From a virus: a stretch of 64,000 bases of DNA. Below are positions 9,637-18,600 of this stretch, one piece after another; position 1 is the first letter of the stretch, and every line of letters begins with the position of its first letter. The position numbers were made by a program, and so were the translations under genes. The notes below the pieces were generated by a model. That model saw only the letters and a list, made by a program, of their open reading frames with translations. It was not told the origin of the DNA and ran no database searches. The stretch covers positions 1 through 64,000 of IMG/VR virus record IMGVR_UViG_3300046504_000138; one strand, given 5' to 3'.

Positions 9637-10248
9637 ATGGAAAAATACATATGGTCATTGGATATTTCGACAACTAATGTGGGGTGTTCACTTTGGAACA
9701 ATAAAGGAAAGTTGATTGAATTAAAACATTTAGCATTAAAGTCAGATAAAGAAACTTCAGTGGATGATAGAGATATTCATAAAGCAGATGTCTTTAAAGA
9801 ATATTGTATTGCCTACAGACAGAGAATTGAAAATGATTTAAATGGTGAAATGCTACACATATTTGTAGAAGCACCATTACAAAATACTCCTAAGAATATT
9901 AATACTACAGCATTATTGCTTGGCTTTAATGGTATGGCAAGATATGTTCTATATGAAGTATTCGATTTAATGCCGATTAAGATCAGTGTATATGAAAGTC
10001 GTAAATTATTCTGTCCTGAATTAGTGAAGGTATCATTTAAAAAAGGCGAAAAAGTAGAAACTATGAGTTTCCCCGAAAAATATTTAAAAGAAAAAAAGTT
10101 GTATATTTGGGAAAAGGTTGCTAAATTAGAACCCCAAATCGAATGGTTTTATACCAAAAACAATACTCTTAAAGACATGTGTTTTGATATGTCAGATAGT
10201 TATTGTGTTGGTTTTGCCGGACTAAAGACTTTGGGTATTGTGAAATGA
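9637..10248 (+). CDS. RuvC-like Holliday junction resolvase (RNase H fold)
   Basis: A 203-residue protein with the RNase H-fold acidic pattern: LDISTTNVG (Asp9) on the first strand, FVEAPL (Glu near residue 79) on the fourth, and a C-terminal helix FDMSDSYCVG with two Asp near 185-187. This is the RuvC-type layout, so it probably cuts branched DNA before packaging or during recombination. Its stop overlaps the next start as ATGA, so translation is probably coupled. Confidence 0.75.
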   Translation: MEKYIWSLDISTTNVGCSLWNNKGKLIELKHLALKSDKETSVDDRDIHKADVFKEYCIAYRQRIENDLNGEMLHIFVEAPLQNTPKNINTTALLLGFNGMARYVLYEVFDLMPIKISVYESRKLFCPELVKVSFKKGEKVETMSFPEKYLKEKKLYIWEKVAKLEPQIEWFYTKNNTLKDMCFDMSDSYCVGFAGLKTLGIVK

Positions 10249-10553
10249 AATTTATTTATTTAATCCAATCATTAGAAAACGGGTATTATAAAATAGGTGT
10301 TTCAAAGCATCCACAAAAAAGAATACAAGGATTACAAACTGGTAATCCTTCACCTACAAAATTAATTGGGGTATATCAAACCGAATACGCAAATCAAATT
10401 GAACGAGCATTGCAAAGAAGATATGCACATCTTCATAAAGAAGGTGAATGGTTTGACTTGGGCATAAGTCAAGAAGTAAATTTCAAGAAGGAATGTCAAA
10501 AAATTGAAGACTCAATAGTGTTTCTTAAAGAAAACGGCAATGTATTTATATAA
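10245..10553 (+). CDS. T5orf172/MUG113-type GIY-YIG-fold protein
   Basis: 102 residues from the ATG at 10245, which overlaps the resolvase stop. The sequence FIYLIQ...YYKIGVSKHPQKRIQGLQTGNP, then IERALQRRYAHLHKEGEWFDL, is typical of the T5orf172 (MUG113) branch of the GIY-YIG superfamily. The function of such phage proteins is unclear; DNA binding or nicking is likely. An upstream in-frame start inside the resolvase gene is much less likely. Confidence 0.75.
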   Translation: MKFIYLIQSLENGYYKIGVSKHPQKRIQGLQTGNPSPTKLIGVYQTEYANQIERALQRRYAHLHKEGEWFDLGISQEVNFKKECQKIEDSIVFLKENGNVFI

Positions 10554-10557
10554 AACC

Positions 10558-10588
10558 TTGACAATATGGGAATTTTGTTATAAGTTTG
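10558..10588 (+). promoter_or_regulatory. Host-type (Bacteroidetes) promoter
   Basis: TTG at 10558-10560 and TAAGTTTG at 10581-10588, 20 bp apart, upstream of the gene at 10628. Confidence 0.6.
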
Positions 10589-10627
10589 AGCAAAATTTCG
10601 AAATAATCTTATCTAAATATTGTAAAT

Positions 10628-12154
10628 ATGAAGAGTAAACAAATTGACAAAGCAATTGAAATTATTAATTATGCAATCCAAAATCAAATAACTGTAACTG
10701 AAGCATCCGTGAAATGCGGATTCGCATACACCTACGTGAAAAATGTAAAAGCACAGGTGTATGAAAATTATGGAATTGGAAATCTAACTGATGAACTTTT
10801 TAAAAAGTTTGTCAAAGCCTATGAAAGATATCAGGAAGAAGGCTTAGAATGGAGTAAACCATCAAGAAAAACAAACAATGACTTTACTAAAGTCAGTGAT
10901 CCGACAAAAGAAAAAGAACATTTTGTCAGAACTGAACACATCGGCAATAGACAACCTCTCGATCTACCCAAGACAAATGAAAGTGAAAGATTGTTTCTTA
11001 ATGTGGATGAAGATAAAGAACAGGCAGAAGTCACATGGGTTAGTGGAGCAAATTATCCAAAGGACCATGTAAAAACTCTCGATGAATTACTTGCTGCCAC
11101 TAAAGTTGATTTGGACATTTGGAAAGTCAGAGAATATTGGATAAATAAATGGGATGTTACAAGTTGGAAACAAAAGTTTCCACAAACAGTTCAAAATTGG
11201 CAGGTTAAAGCACGTCTCGAAAAAGACGTTAAACTCAGTGAGGCTCTTGACATAGAAAAGATTTTCAAGAGAATGATTACTGATTACAAAGTGCCTCAAG
11301 TTCCCTTCTATAAAAAAGATAATGCAGACACTGACGAAAATAATCTTCTTGAATTAGCAATATTTGACCTGCATATGGGCAAACTTGCATGGGGCGGTGA
11401 AACTGGTGAAAGTTATGATACCAAAATTGCCCGTGAAAGATTCATATATGCAATTAACGATTTATTAATTCTCGCAAACAGATTTCCATATTCACGTATA
11501 TTGTTTCCAGTCGGAAATGATTTCTTCAACAGTGATACCATATTTAATACGACCACACAAGGAACACCGCAGGATGAAGACCTACGTTGGCAGAAAACAT
11601 TTAATGTTGGCGTAAGACTTCTTATTGATGGAATTAATCTTTTGAAACGAATGGGTAAACCTATTGATGTGTTGGTAATACCTGGTAATCATGATTTTGA
11701 ACGTAGTTTCTATATGGGTAAATATCTTGAAGCATGGTTCAATAATGATCCTGTGGTATGCATTAATACGGGTGCATCACCAAGAAAATATTATAAGTTT
11801 GGTAAAGTATTACTTGGTTTCACTCATGGTAGTGAAGAGAAAGAAGGCTCACTTCCAATGATTATGGCAAATGATATAGAATCAAAACCAATGTGGAGTG
11901 AAACCCTCTATCATGAATTTCATGTTGGTCACATTCATAGAAAAAGAGACATGAAATATTCGGCAACACTTGATAAGATAAGAGTATTAAACGAAGATTT
12001 AGGAGTTACTGTTAGGTATCTCTCAAGCCTTACAGGTACAGAAGAATGGCATCACAAAAAGGGTTTTGTTGGTGCAGTTAAGGCAGCAGATGGCTTTATT
12101 TGGAACGATGAAAAAGGTCTTCTTGCGCATATAAATTCAAATTTAAAAGTATAA
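10628..12154 (+). CDS. HTH-metallophosphoesterase
   Basis: 508 residues. The N-terminus (about 18-45, TVTEASVKCGFAYTYVKNVK) looks like a helix-turn-helix. The C-terminal half has the calcineurin-type metallophosphoesterase motifs in order: FDLHMG near 247, GNDFF near 296, PGNHDFE near 352, THGSEE near 400 and GHIHRKR near 433. It probably hydrolyses phosphodiesters in DNA; the HTH suggests site or structure recognition. It is distinct from the Mre11-Rad50 fusion further downstream. The next gene follows after 4 bp. Confidence 0.8.
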   Translation: MKSKQIDKAIEIINYAIQNQITVTEASVKCGFAYTYVKNVKAQVYENYGIGNLTDELFKKFVKAYERYQEEGLEWSKPSRKTNNDFTKVSDPTKEKEHFVRTEHIGNRQPLDLPKTNESERLFLNVDEDKEQAEVTWVSGANYPKDHVKTLDELLAATKVDLDIWKVREYWINKWDVTSWKQKFPQTVQNWQVKARLEKDVKLSEALDIEKIFKRMITDYKVPQVPFYKKDNADTDENNLLELAIFDLHMGKLAWGGETGESYDTKIARERFIYAINDLLILANRFPYSRILFPVGNDFFNSDTIFNTTTQGTPQDEDLRWQKTFNVGVRLLIDGINLLKRMGKPIDVLVIPGNHDFERSFYMGKYLEAWFNNDPVVCINTGASPRKYYKFGKVLLGFTHGSEEKEGSLPMIMANDIESKPMWSETLYHEFHVGHIHRKRDMKYSATLDKIRVLNEDLGVTVRYLSSLTGTEEWHHKKGFVGAVKAADGFIWNDEKGLLAHINSNLKV

Positions 12155-12158
12155 TAAA

Positions 12159-12692
12159 ATGGCAGAAAACAACAAATTATTAAATTTAGCAAAGGGTAAT
12201 AAAAAAGCAACTCCTGCTAAAAAAACGGGTGTGAAAAAGGAAAAGGTTATTACACCTGAAGAACAAAGAGACCTTAAAGCAAAAGCAAAGGTTAAAGAAC
12301 TATTGGATGGCGTTGATTTATCACCGACAAAAAAGGAAGATGATTTACTTGAAATAAGTAAGGAAGAACAACACGGTACTGATTGGCTTCAGGAACAAGT
12401 TGGTTTGCTTTCAAGTGAAAATGAATTACTTAAGGCAGATTTAGCCGTAGCAAAAAGTGATTATCAGAAACTGTTAGTGGAAAACCAACAAATTAAACAA
12501 GGTGTAGGCATTCAGGATGAAAGCACGTTGAAAACAGGTGTTTTAACAATTTTCCACGAAATTCAATCACAACATTTGAAGAATCCAGGATTTACTCAAT
12601 TCGGTACACCTAATTTTGTTATTTTCCCACCTGCATTTTTAAATAGAATGATCATGTATTTTCCTTTCTTACAGAAAGAAAAACGATTCTAA
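12159..12692 (+). CDS. Coiled-coil protein of unknown function
   Basis: 177 residues. The N-terminus is Lys/Ala-rich (NKKATPAKKTGVKKEK), and residues about 75-120 form a likely coiled coil (LLSSENELLKADLAVAKSD...LLVENQQIKQ). The C-terminus is aromatic and hydrophobic (FVIFPPAFLNRMIMYFPFL). It probably binds nucleic acid or a protein partner. It is co-transcribed with the phosphoesterase and followed by a terminator. Confidence 0.6.
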   Translation: MAENNKLLNLAKGNKKATPAKKTGVKKEKVITPEEQRDLKAKAKVKELLDGVDLSPTKKEDDLLEISKEEQHGTDWLQEQVGLLSSENELLKADLAVAKSDYQKLLVENQQIKQGVGIQDESTLKTGVLTIFHEIQSQHLKNPGFTQFGTPNFVIFPPAFLNRMIMYFPFLQKEKRF

Positions 12693-12709
12693 AAAAGAAA
12701 ATCAAAATG

Positions 12710-12747
12710 ATTTGCCTTAATGCTTTGAATTGAGGCAAATTTTTTTT
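12710..12747 (+). terminator. Rho-independent terminator
   Basis: ATTTGCCTTA (12710-12719) pairs with TGAGGCAAAT (12731-12740) with one mismatch, followed by seven T. It ends the 10628-12692 operon and overlaps the next promoter. Confidence 0.75.
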
Positions 12748-12754
12748 ATATTTG
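12725..12754 (+). promoter_or_regulatory. Host-type (Bacteroidetes) promoter
   Basis: TTG at 12725-12727 and TATATTTG at 12747-12754, 19 bp apart. The predicted transcription start is near 12760, just before the ATG at 12763. Confidence 0.65.
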
Positions 12755-12762
12755 CCATTAGT

Positions 12763-13392
12763 ATGAATCGAGTAGGCAATAGAATGTTTAGATGTGTGTA
12801 TGTATATGAATTTTCAGACAATTCCGCATATATTGGCTTAACATATAATTTAGAAAAAAGAAATATCAATAGAAAAACACAATCGTATGATGCTGTAACC
12901 AAACATATTTCTGAAACTAATTCAACACCAATAATAAAGCAATTAAGTGAGTATATACCAACTAATAAGGCATCATTATTGGAAAATGAATATATTAAAA
13001 AGTATAAAAATAATGGATGGAAAGTATTAAATAAGACAAAAGGCGGTGAAATTGGCTCTGGTGAAAGAATATGGACAAAAGAGTTATGTCAAAAAGAAGC
13101 ATTAAAATATAATACAAAGTCTGAATTTTATTATTTCTCAAATAAAGCATATACTGCAGCACAAAGATATGGTTGGTTAGATGAAATTTGTCAACATATG
13201 AAATCTCAAATTCATCATTGGACTATTGATGAAGTTAAATATGAAGCATTAAAATATAGTGCAAGATATGAATTTACAAAAAATAATAAAAATGCATATA
13301 TATGGGCAATAAGACATAATGTATTAGATGAGATTTGTCAACATATGTGCAGTATGATTGGCACAAATCAATATAAAGAAAAAATAAAATGA
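12763..13392 (+). CDS. GIY-YIG homing endonuclease
   Basis: About 209 residues from ATG 12763 (or 202 from ATG 12784). The GIY-YIG core is CVYVYEFSDNSAYIGLTYNLEKR. Downstream are two copies of a 40-residue DNA-binding-type repeat, each starting W.I/K and ending LDEICQHM. The first seven codons (MNRVGNR) resemble the start of the downstream primase (MSQVRGQ), suggesting that the element landed just inside the primase gene. Its TGA overlaps the primase ATG (ATGA). A still earlier TTG at 12730 lies inside the terminator and is unlikely. Confidence 0.8.
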   Translation: MNRVGNRMFRCVYVYEFSDNSAYIGLTYNLEKRNINRKTQSYDAVTKHISETNSTPIIKQLSEYIPTNKASLLENEYIKKYKNNGWKVLNKTKGGEIGSGERIWTKELCQKEALKYNTKSEFYYFSNKAYTAAQRYGWLDEICQHMKSQIHHWTIDEVKYEALKYSARYEFTKNNKNAYIWAIRHNVLDEICQHMCSMIGTNQYKEKIK

Positions 13393-14474
13393 GTCAAGTT
13401 CGTGGTCAAGAATTTCATGCTATAATTCAAAATATTTTTGATGATGTTAATGGACTAAATGTTAGTGAACAATTGCAAGTAGATTGTCCTCGTTGTGCTG
13501 AAACAGATGGATTATCTCATGGAGACGGCAAACATAATCTCGAAATCAACACAGCAAGACGTGTTTTCAGATGTTGGCGTTGTGATGAGCCGAAGTTCTC
13601 AGGATCATTAGGAAGACTTATCAGGTTATATGGAACAAAGATTGACTATGAACTATATAAATCTTATGCTGATATTTATGGTGATGAATATTCGTATGAT
13701 GATGACGATGAAAAAGAATATGCACCCGTATTACTTCCAAAAGAAATGATTTTATTCAGTCAAATGGAAACTGGTAATTTAGATCATTTTGAAGCATATA
13801 ATTATTTATTGAATGATAGAAAAATATCGAGAGAGATAATGTTAAAATATCGGCTCGGTTTTTGTACTGAAGGTAAGTACGCCAAAAGAATAATAATTCC
13901 ATCATACGATCCGAAGGGTGAAATAAATTATTTTGTTGGCAGAACATATGACCCTACTGTAAAGAAAAAGAAATACGATAATCCAAAATCTGATAAGGAT
14001 AGGATTATTTTTAATGAAGGATTTGTAAATTGGGATTCTACTGTATATCTTGTTGAAGGTGCGTTTGAAATGTTATCATTTCCCGTGAATATCATACCGA
14101 TGTTAGGAAAAACATTATCAACCACATTGTTTTTGAAACTGAAAGAAATGAAACCGAATGTAGTGGTGTTGTTAGACCCCGATGCATATAAAGACAGTAT
14201 AGAATTGTATTATCAATTACATACGATTTATGTGGACTGTGAAGAAAGGGTCAAGTTGGTTAAACTTCCAACCAATGATGACTTGGATGAACTCCGTAGA
14301 AATCATGGTCAGGATGCTGTAATAAAAGCATTGCGTACAGCAAGAAATTTAACCACAGATGATTATTTTATTAAACGGTTGCAGAAACCTTACGAACATG
14401 ACAGAGCACGAAGATACGAATCTAATTCAAAATATTTTGAATGGAAATCCGGCAGCACAAGAAACGGCATATAA
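13389..14474 (+). CDS. DnaG-type DNA primase (zinc finger and Toprim)
   Basis: 361 residues. The N-terminal zinc-binding domain has CPRC near residue 33 and CWRC near 62. The Toprim core has VYLVEGAFEML near 220 and VVVLLDPDAYKD near 258. No helicase domain is attached, so it would make primers for the phage fork together with a separate helicase. The end overlaps the sigma factor gene in another frame by about 77 bp. Confidence 0.85.
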   Translation: MSQVRGQEFHAIIQNIFDDVNGLNVSEQLQVDCPRCAETDGLSHGDGKHNLEINTARRVFRCWRCDEPKFSGSLGRLIRLYGTKIDYELYKSYADIYGDEYSYDDDDEKEYAPVLLPKEMILFSQMETGNLDHFEAYNYLLNDRKISREIMLKYRLGFCTEGKYAKRIIIPSYDPKGEINYFVGRTYDPTVKKKKYDNPKSDKDRIIFNEGFVNWDSTVYLVEGAFEMLSFPVNIIPMLGKTLSTTLFLKLKEMKPNVVVLLDPDAYKDSIELYYQLHTIYVDCEERVKLVKLPTNDDLDELRRNHGQDAVIKALRTARNLTTDDYFIKRLQKPYEHDRARRYESNSKYFEWKSGSTRNGI

Positions 14475-14997
14475 AAACTATAGAAAGATAGTAAAAAATT
14501 ATATTCTAAGTAAATTTCCACCATATTATGATCTGGAAGATGATGTGTCAGAGATAATGATCAAAGTCTTTCTTAATCTCAAAGATTACGATAGTAGCAA
14601 ATCTAAATTTAAATCTTGGGTTATTACAATAGCAAAAAATTATCTTATTGATAAGTGGAGAACTGGTACTGTTAGTATATCTGCTGGTGATATAAGTTTA
14701 AGTACTTCAAATCCAAATTATGGCACGACAAGTTGTACAACAAATGGTAATAATTTAATAACATATACTTCGACAAATAATGCCAGTTGTTGTTTTGAAA
14801 ATTGCAATGCTGTTAGTTTTGTATCAGCACAATTATCACCAATGGATTTCACATTACTCGATATGAAATATGTTCAAGGGTATGATTATAAGGAAATTGG
14901 TAGTGAATTTCAACTCACGAGCAATACCGTCAGTAATAAAATAAACTATATTAAAACTAAATTAAAAAAGAATCTTCCCGGAGACATTTTTGAATAA
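14398..14997 (+). CDS. ECF-like sigma-70 family factor
   Basis: 199 residues from ATG 14398, inside the end of the primase gene. Region 2: a helix with YYDLEDDVSEIMIKVFLNL followed by SKFKSWVITIAKNYLIDKWR. Region 4: LLDMKYVQGYDYKEIGSEF followed by LTSNTVSNKI, a sigma-type HTH. Between them is an unusually long Ser/Asn/Thr/Cys-rich linker of about 60 residues. It probably redirects host RNA polymerase; the recurrent GTATTTATA elements are its most likely targets, which is inference. A terminator follows immediately. Confidence 0.8.
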   Translation: MTEHEDTNLIQNILNGNPAAQETAYKNYRKIVKNYILSKFPPYYDLEDDVSEIMIKVFLNLKDYDSSKSKFKSWVITIAKNYLIDKWRTGTVSISAGDISLSTSNPNYGTTSCTTNGNNLITYTSTNNASCCFENCNAVSFVSAQLSPMDFTLLDMKYVQGYDYKEIGSEFQLTSNTVSNKINYIKTKLKKNLPGDIFE

Positions 14998-15000
14998 AAA

Positions 15001-15031
15001 ATGAGGTCACAATCCGTGACCTCATCTTGTT
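15001..15031. terminator. Bidirectional terminator between convergent genes
   Basis: A perfect 10-bp inverted repeat, ATGAGGTCAC (15001-15010) and GTGACCTCAT (15016-15025), with A-rich sequence on the left and a T-rich tract on the right. It serves both the sigma gene (+) and the Hsp20 gene (-). Confidence 0.85.
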
Positions 15032-15051
15032 TTTGAGACATTCAATATGCG

Positions 15052-15480
15052 TTATTTAATCTCAATTTTTTTCTTTGTTTGTTTTGGTTCTTCGAGTTTT
15101 GGAACTGTTACGGTTAATACACCGTCTTCCAAATTAGCACTGATATTGTCAACATCAGCATCATCAGGTAAGATAAATGATCTTTTATATTTGCCAGTAA
15201 ATGATTCTTTACGGTTGTATTTCAAGTCTTTGACTTCTTTACGTTCTGCCTCAATAGAAAGTCTTCTTTCATTAACATCAACAGTAACATCTTCTTTTTT
15301 TATCCCGGCAAGCATTGCTTCAACGACATATTCCTTTTCATTTTCAATAATATCGTGAATGGGGCATTTAATTGATGTGTCATCGAATGGATTAAGAAAA
15401 ATCCTCTCAAAAAGTTCAGGTATTTCTTCAAAGTCAAAAAATACACTTGGTTTGTAGGTGCTGTGCTTAATTGGTAACAT
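15052..15480 (-). CDS. Small heat-shock protein, Hsp20/alpha-crystallin family
   Basis: About 142 residues from the ATG at 15480; an upstream ATG at 15513 would lie inside the promoter-like element. The alpha-crystallin domain is clear: EYVVEAMLAGIKKEDVTVDV, RLSIEAER, then ESFTGKYKRSFILPDDAD and the closing LEDGVLTVTVPK motif. It would hold misfolded proteins, perhaps virion subunits during assembly. It is an isolated minus-strand gene with a shared bidirectional terminator. Confidence 0.9.
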   Translation of the reverse strand: MLPIKHSTYKPSVFFDFEEIPELFERIFLNPFDDTSIKCPIHDIIENEKEYVVEAMLAGIKKEDVTVDVNERRLSIEAERKEVKDLKYNRKESFTGKYKRSFILPDDADVDNISANLEDGVLTVTVPKLEEPKQTKKKIEIK

Positions 15481-15510
15481 ATTTTTAAGTTTTAAATTAA
15501 AATTATTTTT

Positions 15511-15519
15511 CATAAATAC
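15511..15519 (-). promoter_or_regulatory. Late-type promoter variant GTATTTATG
   Basis: Minus-strand GTATTTATG, 30 bp before the proposed Hsp20 start at 15480. A plus-strand GTATTTATA also occurs at 15539-15547 with no start codon at the usual distance. Confidence 0.4.
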
Positions 15520-15617
15520 TACTAAATCTATGCCATAGGTATTTATATGACAAAATTACTGCTAAATATTAATAGAATTATAATTGAAATGCCATTCTGA
15601 CAATTTTATAAAAACTC

Positions 15618-15648
15618 TTGCATTTCAAGGCAGTTTTAGATATATTTG
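15618..15648 (+). promoter_or_regulatory. Host-type (Bacteroidetes) promoter
   Basis: TTG at 15618-15620 and TATATTTG at 15641-15648, 20 bp apart, upstream of the Mre11-Rad50 fusion. Confidence 0.7.
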
Positions 15649-15678
15649 TGAAAATAATTTTATATTAAAGAATTATGA

Positions 15679-18600
15679 ATGATAGAAAAAATTGCCCATT
15701 TAGGGGACATCCACATTCGAAAAGTACCTACAAGAAATGACGAATACGAAAAAGTATTTAAAAACCTCATAGATTCCCTCACAAAAGAAAAACCTGACAG
15801 AATAGTAATTGTTGGAGATTTAGTTCACGATTATCTTGACTTACAGGGTGAACAATTGATCTTAGCATCAGATTTACTCAATGAACTGAGTAAAATTGCT
15901 CCGGTTCGTGTAACAAGGGGTAATCACGATTGCCGTAAGAAAAATTTAAGGCGTGTAGATTCAGTACGTGCTATCGTAAAAACACTTCATAATCCCAATG
16001 TTGTTTATTATGGTGGAACAGGCTTTTATGATGATGAAAATATTATGTGGGTGGTTTGGCATCATGGAGAGCAAAAAAATAATCCTTGGAAATCAAAAGA
16101 TGGTAAGAAATTGGATGTAAATGGTTCACCAGACTTTACATTCGTAGATTTATTTCATGATCCAATAACCGGATGTAAATCTACTACGGGTTTTGAAATG
16201 AAAAGCAAACAATATTACAAAATCTCTGACTTCAAAGGTCAAATATCGATGTTTGGTGATATACACCGCATGCAATTTTTAGACAAACATCAGACTAAAG
16301 CATATTGTGGATCACTCATAGCACAAGATGTAACTGAAGGTGATGATAACTTTCATGGTTATATGATGTGGGATGTAAAAAACCGTGTTGCAGAATTAAT
16401 ACCTATTGCAAATGAATATTCATTTAAGAATATCAGAATAACACCATATACGGACTTTGATGATTTGGATTTTGAAATACAGAATCCAACTGAATTTATG
16501 AAAGTTAGATTTGTTTGGGGAACATTACCTAACACCAGAAACCGTCAGAATGAAAGAAAATTATCAGAATATGTTAAAGGAAAATATAAAGGCATTACAA
16601 TTTCTCATAAGAATGAATTCATTGAATCAGAGAAAATTGAAATAAATGAAAATGTCACCTTAAATAATATTACTAATTCTGCTGTTCAACATGAAATTTT
16701 CAGAGAATATCTTGAAAAGATCGGTACGGATAAACAACTTATTGAAGACCTGATTGCTTTGGATGAAGAAATTGTTGCAGATATTACCCTTGACGACATT
16801 TCAAATATTGAATGGAATATCATTAAGTTTGGTGGTAAAAATTTTATGTCATATCATGAACTTGACATTGATTGGCGTGATATGGATGGTCTGTTTCAGA
16901 TCACCGGAATAAATACTGCAGGTAAAACTACCATAATGAAACTTATATCTTATATTCTTTTCGGTAAAACCTTGGAGACTGAGACCCGCATGAAATATGG
17001 TGATCAACGTTTCGTTAACAATAGAAATGGTTCAAATTCTTGTGAAGGATATCTCGTATTGGAAGCCAATGGCGAATATTATGGCATCAAAAAGAAAACT
17101 GAAATTAACAAAAATAAATCAGGCGATATCACAGGTGCTCCAACCACATTGAGTTATTATGTGCTCAGTAATCCCGATGAAGAAATGACTGATGCAAATG
17201 CATTGGAGAAATTAGATGAAGATAAACGTGTTAAAACACAACAAAAAATTGATACGATCATCGGTAGTTATGATAACTTCATGCGTATTGTAATGACTAC
17301 TTCAGATACTCTTAACAGGATATTGTCAAATGACATGGCAGTTTTCATTGATTCATTACTTTATGATAGTGGATTGGATATATTCGATAAAAAACTCGAA
17401 GGTCTGAAAGTATATCAGAAAAAAGCCAATGAAAAGGCAAGAGTTACCTGTAATATTGACATTACAAATGCAATGAATGCCACTTTACTGCAAGAAATTA
17501 CAGTACTTGAAGGCGATGTTGAGGGACTTGAAGATAAAACAATACCGGATATTCAACAGCATATTCAGGGTGGAAAAACATATATTGAAGTGCTTACTAA
17601 GAAGTTATTCAAAATAGACCCCGAAATTTACGGTTTAAAGGTAGATGATGTTAAGACGACTATTGGTACTCATAACAAGACTATTGGTGAAATAAAGGCA
17701 CGAGAAGTAGTTTTAAAGGCAAGTATCGCACCACTCAAGACAACATATGATGTCGAAAGGCTTAAAACACTTCTTGAACAGAGGGATACACATAAGACTG
17801 AGGAATATCAAAAGAAATTAAATATTAAGTCTTTTGAACAAGATATCCGTGATGAAGAACATCAGATTGAAATAATTAATGGTGATATTTTCAGATTAAA
17901 ACAGGAAGGTGCTAAATTAAAAAAAGAAATTGGTGATTTAAAAAACAGTAAAGTTTGCAGTCTGTGTGGACAGGTAATTAACAAGCAGGAACATATTGAT
18001 CACATTAATAAAACTGTAAAGGAAAAAGAAGTTGAAATGTTCAGGATTGCAGGAGAAATAAAAACCAAAGAAGAAATCGATAAGAAAAAACATCAAGACT
18101 TCATTGAAATTAATAAAGGTACGATCATTGCAATTCAAAAAGAAATCGATAATGATACTCTTGCAATGGAAGGCGTATTGAAAGAAATAGGTACTTTAAC
18201 CAACGATAAAAATGATGTCGAAAAACGTAAAGAACTTCAAACCGAATTAGATCAAGTACCAATAAAAATTCAAAACGAAGAACTGAAAATCAGTATATTA
18301 CAACAAAAAATTGATAATTACGAAAACAGTCTGAAGCAGATTGAAGAGAATCAAAAAATTGAAAAAGGTATTAGTGCAGCAAAAGATAAACTCTTAGTTT
18401 TGGAAACTGAAGAACAGGAAAAGAAAGAAGATGTTTTCATAAAGAAAAGTTCAATTGCAAGTAAACAAGCATTGATCAAAACGAATAATGATCTCATAAT
18501 TGCCTTTACTGAACAGGAATACAGAGATAGTGTTATGAATCTCTATAAAAAGTGTGTTCACCGTGACGGTATTCCAAGACAAATATTGACTGCTTATATT

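Noticed and set aside
12730-12762. TTG start of the GIY-YIG gene at 12730
   Set aside because: It lies in the terminator stem and the promoter, upstream of the predicted transcript start.
15539-15547. Plus-strand GTATTTATA as a promoter of Mre11-Rad50
   Set aside because: The gene start is more than 130 bp away, and a well-formed host-type promoter lies closer; counted as chance or auxiliary.
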